From an uncultured Collinsella sp. (GTDB lineage: Bacteria; Actinomycetota; Coriobacteriia; Coriobacteriales; Coriobacteriaceae): 64,000 bases of DNA. The notes beneath the pieces were generated by a model that worked only from the letters and a program-made list of their open reading frames with translations, did not search any database and was not told where the DNA came from. Each line of letters begins with the position of its first letter. Position 1 is the stretch's first letter. Where the stretch lies: assembly GCA_900758475.1 (NCBI GenBank), contig CAAERQ010000031.1, positions 40,488 to 104,487 of the forward strand. The letters run 5' to 3'. Both the position numbers and the translations under genes were made by a program. Positions 1 through 8,129 of the stretch are shown piece after piece.

Positions 1-378
1 GGCGATATCCCTGAGTTTGAGCAGCTTGAATGCGGGTAACACTTCGTCGAGAATGCCCGTGCGGCTACGATAGCCGTACGTATCGTAATAGGTGACGCGC
101 ACCAGGTCGCCGCGTTTGAGGCCCTCGAGCTTTTTCGAAAGCTCGAGGGCTTTTTCTTCCGTGAGTTCGCATTTGGGCTCAACAGTGATCTCTTGTTTGC
201 GCACGAGCTCGTAGTATCCCGTGAGGGCGGCAAAGGGCATAAACTGCGCGGCACGGCCGGCGCGGACGGCGCCGTTGGCGGTAAGTTTGGGGTCGGCGGA
301 GCGACGTCTTCCCTCAGGGTCCGCTAGACGTTCAAAAGGTGTCGGTGGCCGCATCGGCTGTTGTTGGGACTTAGGCAC
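1..378 (-). CDS. YolD-like protein (3' end outside window)
   Basis: Reading from GTG at 378 to the left edge gives at least 126 codons without a stop. The segment RAAQFMPFAALTGYYE (near residues 48-63) matches the conserved core of the YolD-like family. These small proteins are commonly encoded beside Y-family polymerases of the UvrX/YqjW type, and their role is not settled. The start is chosen because a clear GGGAGGAC ribosome site lies just upstream, the same sequence that precedes the polymerase gene. The start overlaps the polymerase stop by 8 bases, so the two are almost certainly one coupled operon controlled by the LexA boxes at 1889-1919. The C-terminus is cut off by the window edge. 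Confidence 0.8.
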   Translation of the reverse strand, partial: MPKSQQQPMRPPTPFERLADPEGRRRSADPKLTANGAVRAGRAAQFMPFAALTGYYELVRKQEITVEPKCELTEEKALELSKKLEGLKRGDLVRVTYYDTYGYRSRTGILDEVLPAFKLLKLRDIA

Positions 379-1876
379 GATGTCCTCCCACCTGATCGTT
401 GCGTTCGCGTGCGGTGGCGCCAGCGGTAAAGCTTAATCCCTTGACGAGCGCGTTCTTGCCGTACTTGCCTTTCACAGCCAGGACGGCGCGCGCCAGGTCG
501 CGCTCGCGCTCATCGGCCTTAACATCGCTAAACAGGTCGATGGTGGCAAATTCTTCGGGCATGAGGTTGCCAAAGCCCAGGTTGATGCGCTTGACCGGTC
601 GTTTGGGATCGACAGTCTGCGCCCAGAGCTCATCGAAATAGCCCATGATCTTCTTAAACGAATTGGTGCGCTCGGGCAGCTTTCGCGAGGCGTTTGAGTG
701 TGCAAAGAGCGCAGCATAGCCACCGCGCGGTTTGCCGCCGTGCTCTCCCACAAAGATGCCATCGATTGCCTGCGCCTCGCGCACCAGGCGGTGCCGTTCG
801 TCATCGCGCTGGACGGGCTTGGGCGCACGGGGCGCGAGCTCGGGGCCGGCGGTTGCGGTGGGTTCGATACTCGACGTGCTCGAGCGTAGGTGTCCGCATC
901 CGTCCACATATTGCGCTGTACCGCTGGCATCGAGCCGGCGTATGTCGGCTCGTTCGCTCGCGTAGCCCACAAAGAGCGAGATGCTGTCGCAGACCACGTG
1001 CTTATCGACTAAGTCCAACACGGCGTTGTCGACCATCTCGCGCAAGACGGTGTAGGCCTGCTCATAGGCATAGCCTTTCGATAGCACTTGCCCCGTGGTT
1101 GTTGAGGTTGCCTGTGGGCGATAGGCCTGAATATCGGCGATGGTTGTCGGCTCGCGCCCGAAGGCGTGGTCGATGAGATACTCGGCATTGACGCCGAGCT
1201 CGTCGTAAAGCAGGTTTTCGTCGAGCGCCGCGACGCCCATCAGATCGTAGACGCCGTATTTCTCGAGACGGGCCGCCACGCCGGGGCCGATGCCCCAGAT
1301 GTCGGTGATGGGGCGATGGGGCCAGATCTCCTTGCGAAAGGTCTCGTCGTCGAGTATGCCGATGCGGCTGGGTACGTGCTTGGCGGTAATGTCGAGTGCC
1401 ACCTTGGCTTGGAATAGGTTGGGGCCGATGCCAACCGTTGCCGTGATGCCGGTGCGTGCCAGGACCTCGTCGCGCAGCATGCAGGCGAAGCCTTCAGCGT
1501 CGGTATGGTAGAGGTCCAGATAGGGCGTCACGTCGATAAAGCATTCGTCGATGGAATAGACGTGAACGTCTTGCGGACTGACGTATTCCAGGTAGATACC
1601 GTAAATCTGTGCCGACACCTCCATGTAGTGCTGCATGCGCGGTACAACCTTGATGTAGTCGATGCCGTCGGGAATCTCGAACAGGCGACAGCGGTTATGG
1701 ATTCCGAGGTCTTTCATGGCCTGGGTAATGGCGAGGCAGATGGTCGTGCGCCCGCGCGATTCGTCGGCAACGACCAGGCACGTAGTGAGGGGGTCGAGTC
1801 CGCGGTCGACGCACTCGACGCTGGCGTAAAACGTCTTAAGGTCGATGCAGATATAGGTGTGACGCTCGTGCCCCAC
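371..1876 (-). CDS. Y-family DNA polymerase (UvrX/YqjW/DinB type)
   Basis: A lesion-bypass polymerase of 501 residues. The metal-binding motifs are visible: Asp12 in CIDLKTFYASVE and Asp110-Glu111 in YSIDECFIDV. The helix-hairpin-helix segment IWGIGPGVAARLEKYG and the little-finger region follow. The reading frame stays open upstream to a TTG at 1948, but that TTG is the -35 box of the promoter and both LexA boxes would lie inside the coding region. The GTG at 1876 has a GGGAGGAC ribosome site at proper spacing and puts the catalytic Asp near residue 12, as is usual in the family. A Ser/Thr/Pro-rich stretch near residues 330-360 is a flexible linker. Expected to be induced by DNA damage together with the YolD-like gene. 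Confidence 0.93.
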   Translation of the reverse strand: MGHERHTYICIDLKTFYASVECVDRGLDPLTTCLVVADESRGRTTICLAITQAMKDLGIHNRCRLFEIPDGIDYIKVVPRMQHYMEVSAQIYGIYLEYVSPQDVHVYSIDECFIDVTPYLDLYHTDAEGFACMLRDEVLARTGITATVGIGPNLFQAKVALDITAKHVPSRIGILDDETFRKEIWPHRPITDIWGIGPGVAARLEKYGVYDLMGVAALDENLLYDELGVNAEYLIDHAFGREPTTIADIQAYRPQATSTTTGQVLSKGYAYEQAYTVLREMVDNAVLDLVDKHVVCDSISLFVGYASERADIRRLDASGTAQYVDGCGHLRSSTSSIEPTATAGPELAPRAPKPVQRDDERHRLVREAQAIDGIFVGEHGGKPRGGYAALFAHSNASRKLPERTNSFKKIMGYFDELWAQTVDPKRPVKRINLGFGNLMPEEFATIDLFSDVKADERERDLARAVLAVKGKYGKNALVKGLSFTAGATARERNDQVGGHRA

Positions 1877-1888
1877 GCGTCCTCCCAT

Positions 1889-1919
1889 CAAACACATGTT
1901 CTTATCGAATACATGTTCG
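1889..1919 (-). promoter_or_regulatory. lexA box: Tandem LexA (SOS) boxes
   Basis: Two operator-like palindromes on the minus strand. Read 5'-3' on that strand, 1919-1906 is CGAACATGTATTCG, matching 13 of 14 positions of the Gram-positive/actinobacterial LexA consensus CGAACRNRYGTTCG. The second, 1902-1889, is AGAACATGTGTTTG and matches 12 of 14. Their centres are 17 bases apart. They lie between the -10 box and the start of the polymerase gene, a classic repressor position. Confidence 0.88.
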
Positions 1920-1948
1920 ATAATACCCGCTCGTCTGGACATCGTCAA
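1920..1948 (-). promoter_or_regulatory. Sigma-70 type promoter of the polY-yolD operon
   Basis: On the minus strand TTGACG (1948-1943), exactly 17 bases of spacer and TATTAT (1925-1920) form a near-consensus housekeeping promoter. The predicted transcription start falls inside the first LexA box, so LexA binding would block it directly. Confidence 0.85.
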
Positions 1949-2045
1949 AACCTGCCCCTTTTGGTAGGTATGGCCGTGCGGTTGAATCGGGTTTTAACGC
2001 AGCTCTAAAGAGTGCGAAACAGCTCGGAAAACCTTGCTTCGTAGC

Positions 2046-2618
2046 ATGAGCCTAACGATTGATACCGCCTATACGCACGGAAGGGTTGTGGGAAAGATGG
2101 TCAATTATGGGTTTGGTATGCCGACGCGCCTTGTTGCGGATGGAGACGTGGCTCGCTGGTGCGGGCGATTGGTTGCCCACTATGGCGGCACCAAGGCACT
2201 GGTCGTGCTGGGCGGTGACAAGCATACGCGCGATGAGCTTGTCTCGGCGGCACTCGGCTCGGTTGATCGAGCTCTGCTCGAGCGCGTGCTTTTCCGCTGC
2301 GGCTCGGTTGGCGATGGGGGAGACGAGCTGATCGACGAAGCCGTGGCCCTGGCGACCGACGAAGGCGTGGACTTTGTCCTGGCGATCGGAGATGCCGATA
2401 CGGCGGGCTTTGCGCGCGAACTCGCTCGTCGCATGGCCGTGCTCGATGCCGGCGAGGACGGCTTTGTTCCCTACGGGTGCATCGTCTCCGAGGGAAAAGT
2501 GCCTGCCGTCGTGGGTGCCGGCGAGGTTCCCGTTTTTGCCATTATCGCACCCGAGCTGCTGGAGGGCATCGGCACTCCCTTGCGTGAGTTGCTCGGCAGC
2601 GTGTGCGCCGCGGCCTAG
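2046..2618 (+). CDS. Truncated iron-containing alcohol dehydrogenase-like protein (N-terminal domain only)
   Basis: The 190-residue product resembles only the N-terminal nucleotide-binding half of iron-dependent alcohol/glycerol dehydrogenases: NYGFGMPTRLV at the start, a Rossmann-like KALVVLGG strand, and LAIGDADTAGFARELARRM where family members usually carry GGGSxxDxAK. The protein ends just after VPVFAIIAPELLEGIGTPLRELL, where the helical metal-binding domain should begin, so the iron ligands are absent. It may be a decayed gene or a stand-alone NAD-binding domain. The start is uncertain: TTG 2034, ATG 2046 and ATG 2097 are in frame, and 2097 fits the family N-terminus best. Confidence 0.6.
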   Translation: MSLTIDTAYTHGRVVGKMVNYGFGMPTRLVADGDVARWCGRLVAHYGGTKALVVLGGDKHTRDELVSAALGSVDRALLERVLFRCGSVGDGGDELIDEAVALATDEGVDFVLAIGDADTAGFARELARRMAVLDAGEDGFVPYGCIVSEGKVPAVVGAGEVPVFAIIAPELLEGIGTPLRELLGSVCAAA

Positions 2619-2631
2619 TACCTGCCAGGAA

Positions 2632-2692
2632 GGGACAGGTTAATTTTGGTAGGTAAAGCGTTTGACCTGCCAAAATAAACCTGTCCCTTTTT
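2632..2692 (+). terminator. Long palindrome / terminator after the Fe-ADH-like gene
   Basis: Arms 2632-2654 and 2665-2687 are reverse complements over 23 bases with two mismatches, around a 10-base loop and followed by TTTTT. The outer arm begins GGGACAGGTT. A one-armed copy of the same sequence lies at 38811-38833, so this is also a dispersed intergenic repeat. Confidence 0.75.
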
Positions 2693-2752
2693 GGTCGGTC
2701 GCCGTTTGGGGGCGGATTGGCAACGCTCGCTGATTACGGTCTTGACCTGCGC

Positions 2753-2799
2753 TAGAATAGGGGCATCTGATTATCCGGGCGCATGGAGGTATGCGCCCG
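2753..2799 (+). promoter_or_regulatory. Putative -10 box and leader hairpin of pgi
   Basis: TAGAAT at 2753-2758 is a plausible -10 box; no convincing -35 was found. The transcript would then carry a perfect 9-bp hairpin (2776-2784 with 2791-2799) whose 6-base loop is GGAGGT. An in-frame ATG at 2791 directly abuts that loop but is too close to serve as its start, so the loop is a decoy-like Shine-Dalgarno. Confidence 0.45.
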
Positions 2800-2817
2800 T
2801 ATGCTGAGGAGGACTTT

Positions 2818-4512
2818 ATGGCAACTGTTGCCGCACCTATCGACGCTACGTCGACCGCCGCTTGGAAGGCGCTCGAGGCCCATCAGGAGAAGCTCGAGGC
2901 CGAGGGCATCGACCTCAAGGCCTGGTTCGCTGCCGATCCCGAGCGTGTGAACAAGCTGAGCTTTGACGCTGGTGACCTGCACTTTGACCTGTCCAAGAAC
3001 CTGGTGACCGATGAGACCGTCAAGCTGCTGTGCGATCTTGCCCGCGAGGTGAAGCTCGAGGAGCGCCGCGACGCCATGTTCTCCGGCGAGCACATCAACA
3101 CCACCGAGGACCGCGCTGTTCTGCACACCGCGCTTCGCCGTCCGGCAAGCGAGAAGGGCCAGCTCATCGTTGACGGCCAGGATGTCGTCGTCGACGTGCA
3201 CGAGGTCCTCGACCGCATGTATGCCTTCGCCGAGCGCGTGCGCTCCGGTGAGTGGAAGGGCGTTACCGGCAAGAAGATCGAGCACCTGGTGTCCATCGGC
3301 ATCGGTGGCTCCGATCTGGGCCCGGTCATGGCCTACGAGGCCCTGCGTCCCTACGCCGACGCCGGTATCGACTGCCGCTACATCTCCAACATCGACCCCA
3401 ACGATCAGGCCGAGAAGCTCAAGGGTTTGGATCCCGAGACCACGCTCGTGATCATCGTCTCCAAGACCTTCACCACGCTCGAGACCCTCACCAACGCCCG
3501 CGAAGTCAAGACCTGGATGCTCGAGCAGCTCAAGGCTCAGGGTGCCATCGACGGTTCCGATGAACAGAACGCCGAGGCCGTGGCAAAGCACTTCGTCGCC
3601 GTTTCCACCGCACTCGAAAAGGTCGAGGCCTTCGGTATCGACCCCGCTAACGCCTTCGGCTTCTGGAACTGGGTCGGCGGCCGCTACTCCGTCGACTCCG
3701 CCGTGGGCCTGTCGCTGATCGTCGTGCTCGGCCCCGAGCGCTTCCAGCAGTTCCTCGAGGGCTTCCATGCCATTGACGAGTACTTCTGCAACACGCCGCT
3801 CGAGAGCAACGCCGTCGCGCTGATGGGCCTGTTCAACGTCTGGTACGTCAACTTCTTCGGCTCCAAGAGCCACGCCGTGCTTCCGTACTGCCAGTATCTG
3901 CACCGCTTCCCGGCCTACCTGCAGCAGCTCACCATGGAGTCCAACGGCAAGCACGTCCGCTGGGACGGCAGCGCTGTGACCTCCGATACCGGTGAGATCT
4001 TCTGGGGCGAGCCCGGCACCAACGGCCAGCATGCCTTCTATCAGCTGCTGCACCAGGGCACCGTGGTGGTTCCGGCCGACTTCATTGCCTTCGCCAATAC
4101 CGCCAACCCTGCGACCGATAACGGTCAGGACGTGCACGAGCTGTTCCTAGGCAACTTCCTGGCCCAGACCAAGGCGCTCGCCTTTGGTAAGACAGCCGAC
4201 GAGGTTCGTGCCGAGGGCACGCCCGAGCAGATCGTCCCGGCCCGCTGCTTTGAGGGCAACCGCCCGACGACCTCGATCTTCGGCGACACGCTGACCCCGT
4301 TTGCACTCGGCGAGCTCATCGCCCTGTATGAGCACATCACGTTTGTCGAGGGCACGGTCTGGGGCATCGACTCCTACGACCAGTGGGGCGTCGAGCTGGG
4401 CAAGCAGCTTGCCAAGCAGATTACCCCGGCCTTCCACGACGACGCCGCCAAGGCCGAGCAGGACGCTTCGACCCAGGCGCTCATCGAGTTCTACCGCGCG
4501 CATCGCAAGTAG
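2818..4512 (+). CDS. pgi: Glucose-6-phosphate isomerase
   Basis: Interconverts glucose 6-phosphate and fructose 6-phosphate in cytoplasmic glycolysis. The 564-residue length is normal for the long bacterial form. Signature segments in order: GIGGSDLGPVMAYEAL, the phosphate-binding SKTFTTLET, FGFWNWVGGRYSVDSAVGL, MESNGKHV, the catalytic-region EPGTNGQHAFYQLLHQG, and the C-terminal SYDQWGVELGKQLAK. The ATG at 2818 is chosen because GAGGAGGAC precedes it at six bases; the longer in-frame start at 2791 lacks usable spacing. A strong terminator follows, so the gene looks monocistronic. Confidence 0.98.
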   Translation: MATVAAPIDATSTAAWKALEAHQEKLEAEGIDLKAWFAADPERVNKLSFDAGDLHFDLSKNLVTDETVKLLCDLAREVKLEERRDAMFSGEHINTTEDRAVLHTALRRPASEKGQLIVDGQDVVVDVHEVLDRMYAFAERVRSGEWKGVTGKKIEHLVSIGIGGSDLGPVMAYEALRPYADAGIDCRYISNIDPNDQAEKLKGLDPETTLVIIVSKTFTTLETLTNAREVKTWMLEQLKAQGAIDGSDEQNAEAVAKHFVAVSTALEKVEAFGIDPANAFGFWNWVGGRYSVDSAVGLSLIVVLGPERFQQFLEGFHAIDEYFCNTPLESNAVALMGLFNVWYVNFFGSKSHAVLPYCQYLHRFPAYLQQLTMESNGKHVRWDGSAVTSDTGEIFWGEPGTNGQHAFYQLLHQGTVVVPADFIAFANTANPATDNGQDVHELFLGNFLAQTKALAFGKTADEVRAEGTPEQIVPARCFEGNRPTTSIFGDTLTPFALGELIALYEHITFVEGTVWGIDSYDQWGVELGKQLAKQITPAFHDDAAKAEQDASTQALIEFYRAHRK

Positions 4513-4545
4513 TCGCTGCTGTTAACGCATCGCGTCTTATAGTCA

Positions 4546-4578
4546 GGGGCCCGTATCCTATCGGATGCGGGCCCCTTT
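4546..4578 (+). terminator. Rho-independent terminator of pgi
   Basis: GC-rich arms 4546-4558 and 4563-4575 with a 4-base loop, followed by TTT. It lies 34 bases after the pgi stop and separates it from the convergent TraG-like gene. Confidence 0.85.
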
Positions 4579-4653
4579 GCTTTGCCGTGGTCCCGGGGCG
4601 CACGGCCTTTGTGAAACATCGCCGGGGCGCCGCGCGCTGCGAGAACCCTGCGC

Positions 4654-5958
4654 CTAGATCTCGGCCTCCGCATGGCCTCGCTGCGCCTCGGGCAGCTCCC
4701 CGTAGAGCGGATGGTCTTCGAGCCTAAAGCGCTCGACCTGTTCGGGAGTGTGGCCGCGCACAAAGAGCCACGAGCGATCGATCGGCGTCGCCATGAGTGT
4801 GCTGGGCAGCGCGTCGGCGCGGTCGGAAAACACCCGGGCACTCTCGGGATCCTGGAACGCCAGCACCAGATGCGTGTCGCAGTTGCCCATGATGGAGCGT
4901 GCGCGTGCCTCGCCATAGAGCGCATCGAGCTGGTTGGTCGACTGCAGCAGCAGCGTTGCCCAGATGTTGCGGCTTCGGATAATCGAGAGCACGTTGTCGA
5001 TCTGGGGGATCTGCAGATTTGCGAAGTCATCGAGCATAAAGCGCACGGGCACGGGCAGGCTGCCGTCGGGCTGCCTATCGGCTTCGCGAATGAGGCCCAT
5101 AAACGCCTGCGTAATAAAGAGGCCGGTCAGCGGATCGAGATTGCGGTCAATATCGCTTACGGTTACAAACAGGGCGCAGGGGGCGTGTCCCATGGAAGCG
5201 AAGTCTACCTGATGGCACTCACGATAGAGCTGTGCCGCACCGTCGAATCCCAGACACATGACCTTTTCGGCAAGGATGCCGACGATGCTCGCGTGCATGC
5301 GCTCGGCATTTTGCGTAATGGCGTAGCGCCGCCATAGCGAGAGGGCATAGCTTTGGGGGTCGGTCGTGATCAGATCGTCAAACAATCGGGCCGTGGCACC
5401 GTCCTGCAGGTGCTCGATCAGCTTGATGACCGAGCTGATCGTCTGCTCGTCGGCGGGTAGCTGTTCGGTGACGTAGGCGATAAGACACGACAGCAGGTTT
5501 GCCGCCGCATGATCCCAAAAAGGCTGGTTGTTGTCCTCGATGGGGCAGATGGCCTTTGCCACCGAGAGGATGTCCTGCTGGTTGGGCCTGCCGTCCGCCT
5601 TGCGGCGAATGTGCCTCAGGGGGTTGTAGCCGCAGCGCTCGATGCCGGGCGCAAGGGCCGGGACGGTGTTGAGGTCGGCGAAGTTGAGGCATTGCACGCG
5701 GTAACCGTGGGCTGCCAGCACGGGTCCCACTTCGCGACAGAGCGTGCCTTTGGTGTCGAGCACGATGTAGCTTGCGTTCATTTGCAGCAGGTTGGGCTTG
5801 AGGACGTTTCGGGTCTTGCCGGCTCCCGAGGGGCCGATTACAAGTGCGTTGTTGTTGAGTCCCGTTTGGCGGGTGTCGCAGGAAAGCGTTCGATCCTTGG
5901 CGAGGATGGTGGACGATGCGGACTCAGATGCGGCGAGGCGGCTGGCGAGGTTAGACAT
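4654..5958 (-). CDS. VirD4/TraG-like coupling ATPase (cytosolic form)
   Basis: A 434-residue RecA-fold ATPase of the type IV coupling protein family, which normally pumps DNA-protein complexes into a conjugation channel. Walker A GPSGAGKT is at 42-49, followed by ASYIVLDTKG, typical of VirD4/TraG. Walker B FMLDDF is at 307-312, and LLLQSTNQLDALYG and the C-terminal ATPIDRSWLFVRGH segment are also family-like. The N-terminal membrane helices of true coupling proteins are missing, and no relaxase or other transfer gene is nearby. The start ATG 5958 has GGAGG upstream and overlaps the clpP-like stop by 8 bases, so these genes are coupled. It could be a conjugative-element remnant or an adapted soluble ATPase working with its protease neighbour. 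Confidence 0.88.
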   Translation of the reverse strand: MSNLASRLAASESASSTILAKDRTLSCDTRQTGLNNNALVIGPSGAGKTRNVLKPNLLQMNASYIVLDTKGTLCREVGPVLAAHGYRVQCLNFADLNTVPALAPGIERCGYNPLRHIRRKADGRPNQQDILSVAKAICPIEDNNQPFWDHAAANLLSCLIAYVTEQLPADEQTISSVIKLIEHLQDGATARLFDDLITTDPQSYALSLWRRYAITQNAERMHASIVGILAEKVMCLGFDGAAQLYRECHQVDFASMGHAPCALFVTVSDIDRNLDPLTGLFITQAFMGLIREADRQPDGSLPVPVRFMLDDFANLQIPQIDNVLSIIRSRNIWATLLLQSTNQLDALYGEARARSIMGNCDTHLVLAFQDPESARVFSDRADALPSTLMATPIDRSWLFVRGHTPEQVERFRLEDHPLYGELPEAQRGHAEAEI

Positions 5959-6568
5959 GGGCGACCTCCTTGGTGGTCGAGAGGATTTCGTGGGCAAAGC
6001 CGAGCTCGACGGCGCGCTTGGCCGAAAGGTAGGTGTCTTTTGCAGTGAGGGACTGGATGCGCTTGGGCGTGAGGCCGCTGCGGTCCGAGAGGATTTGCGT
6101 GAGGGTCTTGCGGGTCTGCATGAGACGCCGGCTGGTTTCCTGCAGCGCAAGTGCCGAGCCGCCTGCCCCCTGGGGGATCAGCGGGTCGTGAATCATGAGC
6201 TCTGCATGGGGCGCCATACGGCGATCGTCGCCGCCCATAAAGATCACGGCGCCCATGGACGCGGCGAATTCCAGGCAGACGGTGCGGATGGGGCACGATG
6301 CGAGGCGCATGGCGTCATAGATCGCGAGACCCGATCGCACGCTTCCGCCGGCGCTGGCGACAAATATGGTGATGGGGCGGCTGGGGTCGGTGGCATCGAG
6401 CAGGCGGATCTGCTGGCATAGGTCGTGGGCCATCGGGGTTTCGATGTTTCCCATGACGGAGAGCTCGCGACGGGCGAGCATCTCATCGTAAATGCTGGTG
6501 AGCGTGATACCTCGGGCGGATTCACGCATGGTGAGGGGGCTGATGATGGGGGAATGATTGGTGTCCAT
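5951..6568 (-). CDS. ClpP-like serine protease, divergent
   Basis: A 205-residue ClpP-fold protease. The oxyanion segment ASAGGSVRSGLAIYDAM and a full catalytic triad are visible: Ser104 in EFAASMGAVIF, His127 in ELMIHDP and Asp178 in TAKDTYLSAKRAVELGF. It differs from housekeeping ClpP around the active Ser and the C-terminus. No Clp unfoldase gene adjoins it. It sits between an unknown gene and the TraG-like ATPase, with an 8-base overlap to the latter. Phage head-maturation and translocation-enhancing (TEP) proteases share this fold, but no phage genes are present. The start is ATG with AAAGGAGT upstream. Confidence 0.9.
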   Translation of the reverse strand: MDTNHSPIISPLTMRESARGITLTSIYDEMLARRELSVMGNIETPMAHDLCQQIRLLDATDPSRPITIFVASAGGSVRSGLAIYDAMRLASCPIRTVCLEFAASMGAVIFMGGDDRRMAPHAELMIHDPLIPQGAGGSALALQETSRRLMQTRKTLTQILSDRSGLTPKRIQSLTAKDTYLSAKRAVELGFAHEILSTTKEVAHV

Positions 6569-6631
6569 GAGGACTCCTTTCTGTTGGTTGTGTTGTGGAA
6601 TAGGATTGTTGCCCGCGGAGGGGCTGGCGGG

Positions 6632-7522
6632 CTACAGGGTTCGTCCGAGCCTGAGATCGAGCTCGGTTGTGGGGCAGGCTGCCTGTTCGTGAGGCTCGCA
6701 AGCGCCAAGGGCTCCAAAGCGATGGAGCGTTGCGGCGGGCGTGGTGTAGGCGAGCCGCAGCTGATGCTCGACAGGGGCACATCCGTCATTTTTGTAATGA
6801 GCCGCGTAGTACTGCGCGATGCTGGCGTTCATCTCGCTGCCATTGCGATGGCGCTCAAACTGGCGTCTGCAGGTCTCGATGATCTTTGCTACCGACTTGG
6901 GTGCCGTCGCGGGAACAAGGGCGAGATAGCCCTCAAATAGCTCGTTGATGCTCAGGAGGTACAGCAGATCGATCAGCGTCCTTATGGCTGCTCCCTCGGC
7001 GGAAAAGTGCGCGGTCATGCGGTTATATCGGTTGCGGTCGACGATGGCCGCATGGGGTCTTGGAGTTTTCTGCCCCGTGGTTCCGGGCTTTTGCCGCGCC
7101 TGTGTATTGAGCTCGACGTTGCAGCGCTTGAGGCCGTCCAACGGAAGGAACAGTGCGGTGCGCAGGGTGTTCCGCTTGCTTTCGAGTTCATGACGCTCGT
7201 CGGGTTCCCATTCGAGCTTGAGTTTCGTGTCGAGCGCCGTAAGCATATGGGCTAGGCAGCCTACGGTAAGAACGTACGAATCGTTGTCGCGTTTTGGGGC
7301 ATAGGGGTCTGTCAGCTTGCGAATGTCGGGGTCGCCCATGATCTTTGTGCAGCGCTTCAGCAGTTGAGGGTGGTCGGCCAAGATCGTCGCGAGCGGTAGC
7401 GACGCGTAGTTCTTGATGGTCGCGGCGGCAAAGGCGGCGTCATATTCGTTTGCATATGCTCGCTCAATGCGGGCATCCAGAATGCTTTTCTTATCGCCGT
7501 CTTCAGCGTGGTGGTTTGTCAT
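6632..7522 (-). CDS. Unknown protein, first gene of the ClpP/TraG cassette
   Basis: A 296-residue, soluble, charged and largely helical protein that I do not recognise. No signal peptide, membrane segment or catalytic motif is evident. A central segment, LKRCNVELNTQ followed by a basic stretch and DRNRYNRMTAHF, is the most distinctive part. The ATG at 7522 follows GGAG at six bases; the frame extends further upstream through a His/Gln-rich stretch that looks like untranslated leader. It precedes the clpP-like gene by 63 bases in the same direction, so it probably belongs to the same transcript. Confidence 0.7.
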   Translation of the reverse strand: MTNHHAEDGDKKSILDARIERAYANEYDAAFAAATIKNYASLPLATILADHPQLLKRCTKIMGDPDIRKLTDPYAPKRDNDSYVLTVGCLAHMLTALDTKLKLEWEPDERHELESKRNTLRTALFLPLDGLKRCNVELNTQARQKPGTTGQKTPRPHAAIVDRNRYNRMTAHFSAEGAAIRTLIDLLYLLSINELFEGYLALVPATAPKSVAKIIETCRRQFERHRNGSEMNASIAQYYAAHYKNDGCAPVEHQLRLAYTTPAATLHRFGALGACEPHEQAACPTTELDLRLGRTL

Positions 7523-8129
7523 AGCTTCTCCAATCGGTTGATGTTCGTGCTGTTTGTTGATGTGTTGGTTGTCGTGAGTGATGTGCTTGCCGTGGGTGAT
7601 GTGCTGACGTTGGGGTGCTATGCGGTTTTCAATGAGCCCGTGAGGCAGTTGCTGCAGGGGCGGGATGGAACGGCCCATGCAAGGCGGAAGGCATCGTGCT
7701 CAAAATCGAGACAGCAATGCCCTGGGTGCCTCACATGTGGCAGTTACCTCATTAAGTTGTCATTGCGTTTGGGGTTGTACTTTGCCGATCTTCTTTCTCT
7801 TACACGCTGAAAACTGAAACTGAATATGCTCGATCAAACGATGACCACCGGAGCGGTCATCTTTAAAGTACGTTCGTTTTGCTGATTTGACAAGAACTAA
7901 TTTTGAATTTTTTTCTACGGGATGAAATGAGATTTGTGGAACGGTCGCGATTGGTGTCGCCAGCTTTGCATGTGGTGGCTCGGCGTTTGGGCTGGAACGA
8001 CTGAGCCCCGAGATGGCGTCCCGTTCATGTTTGAGACAATATATGACTTTTTGCCCGTTGCAAACAGAGTCGCGGTGGGTGTTCTGTATGATGGCTCAAA
8101 CAAGGTTGTTCAATGACAGGGAGGCATAT
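7523..8129. other. Long intergenic region between divergent units
   Basis: About 600 bases without a convincing gene. The left part is the leader of the minus-strand cassette, unusually CA-rich on that strand (about 7530-7640). GATGACC (7840-7846) and GGTCATC (7855-7861) form a small hairpin. The stretch 7865-7915 is AT-rich, with a TTGACA near 7885 but no matching -10. TATGAT near 8086-8091 is a plausible -10 box for the HAD gene at 8130. Confidence 0.5.

Noticed and set aside
371..1948. Longer start (TTG 1948) for the Y-family polymerase
   Set aside because: The TTG is the -35 box, and the extension contains both LexA operators; GTG 1876 has a ribosome site.
2752..4137. 461-codon minus-strand frame opposite pgi
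   Set aside because: It mirrors the strongly biased codons of pgi, has no ribosome site or recognisable domain, and pgi is certain.
5951..6568. Phage head-maturation protease interpretation of the ClpP-like gene
   Set aside because: No portal, terminase, capsid or other phage gene in the window; a prophage is not supported.
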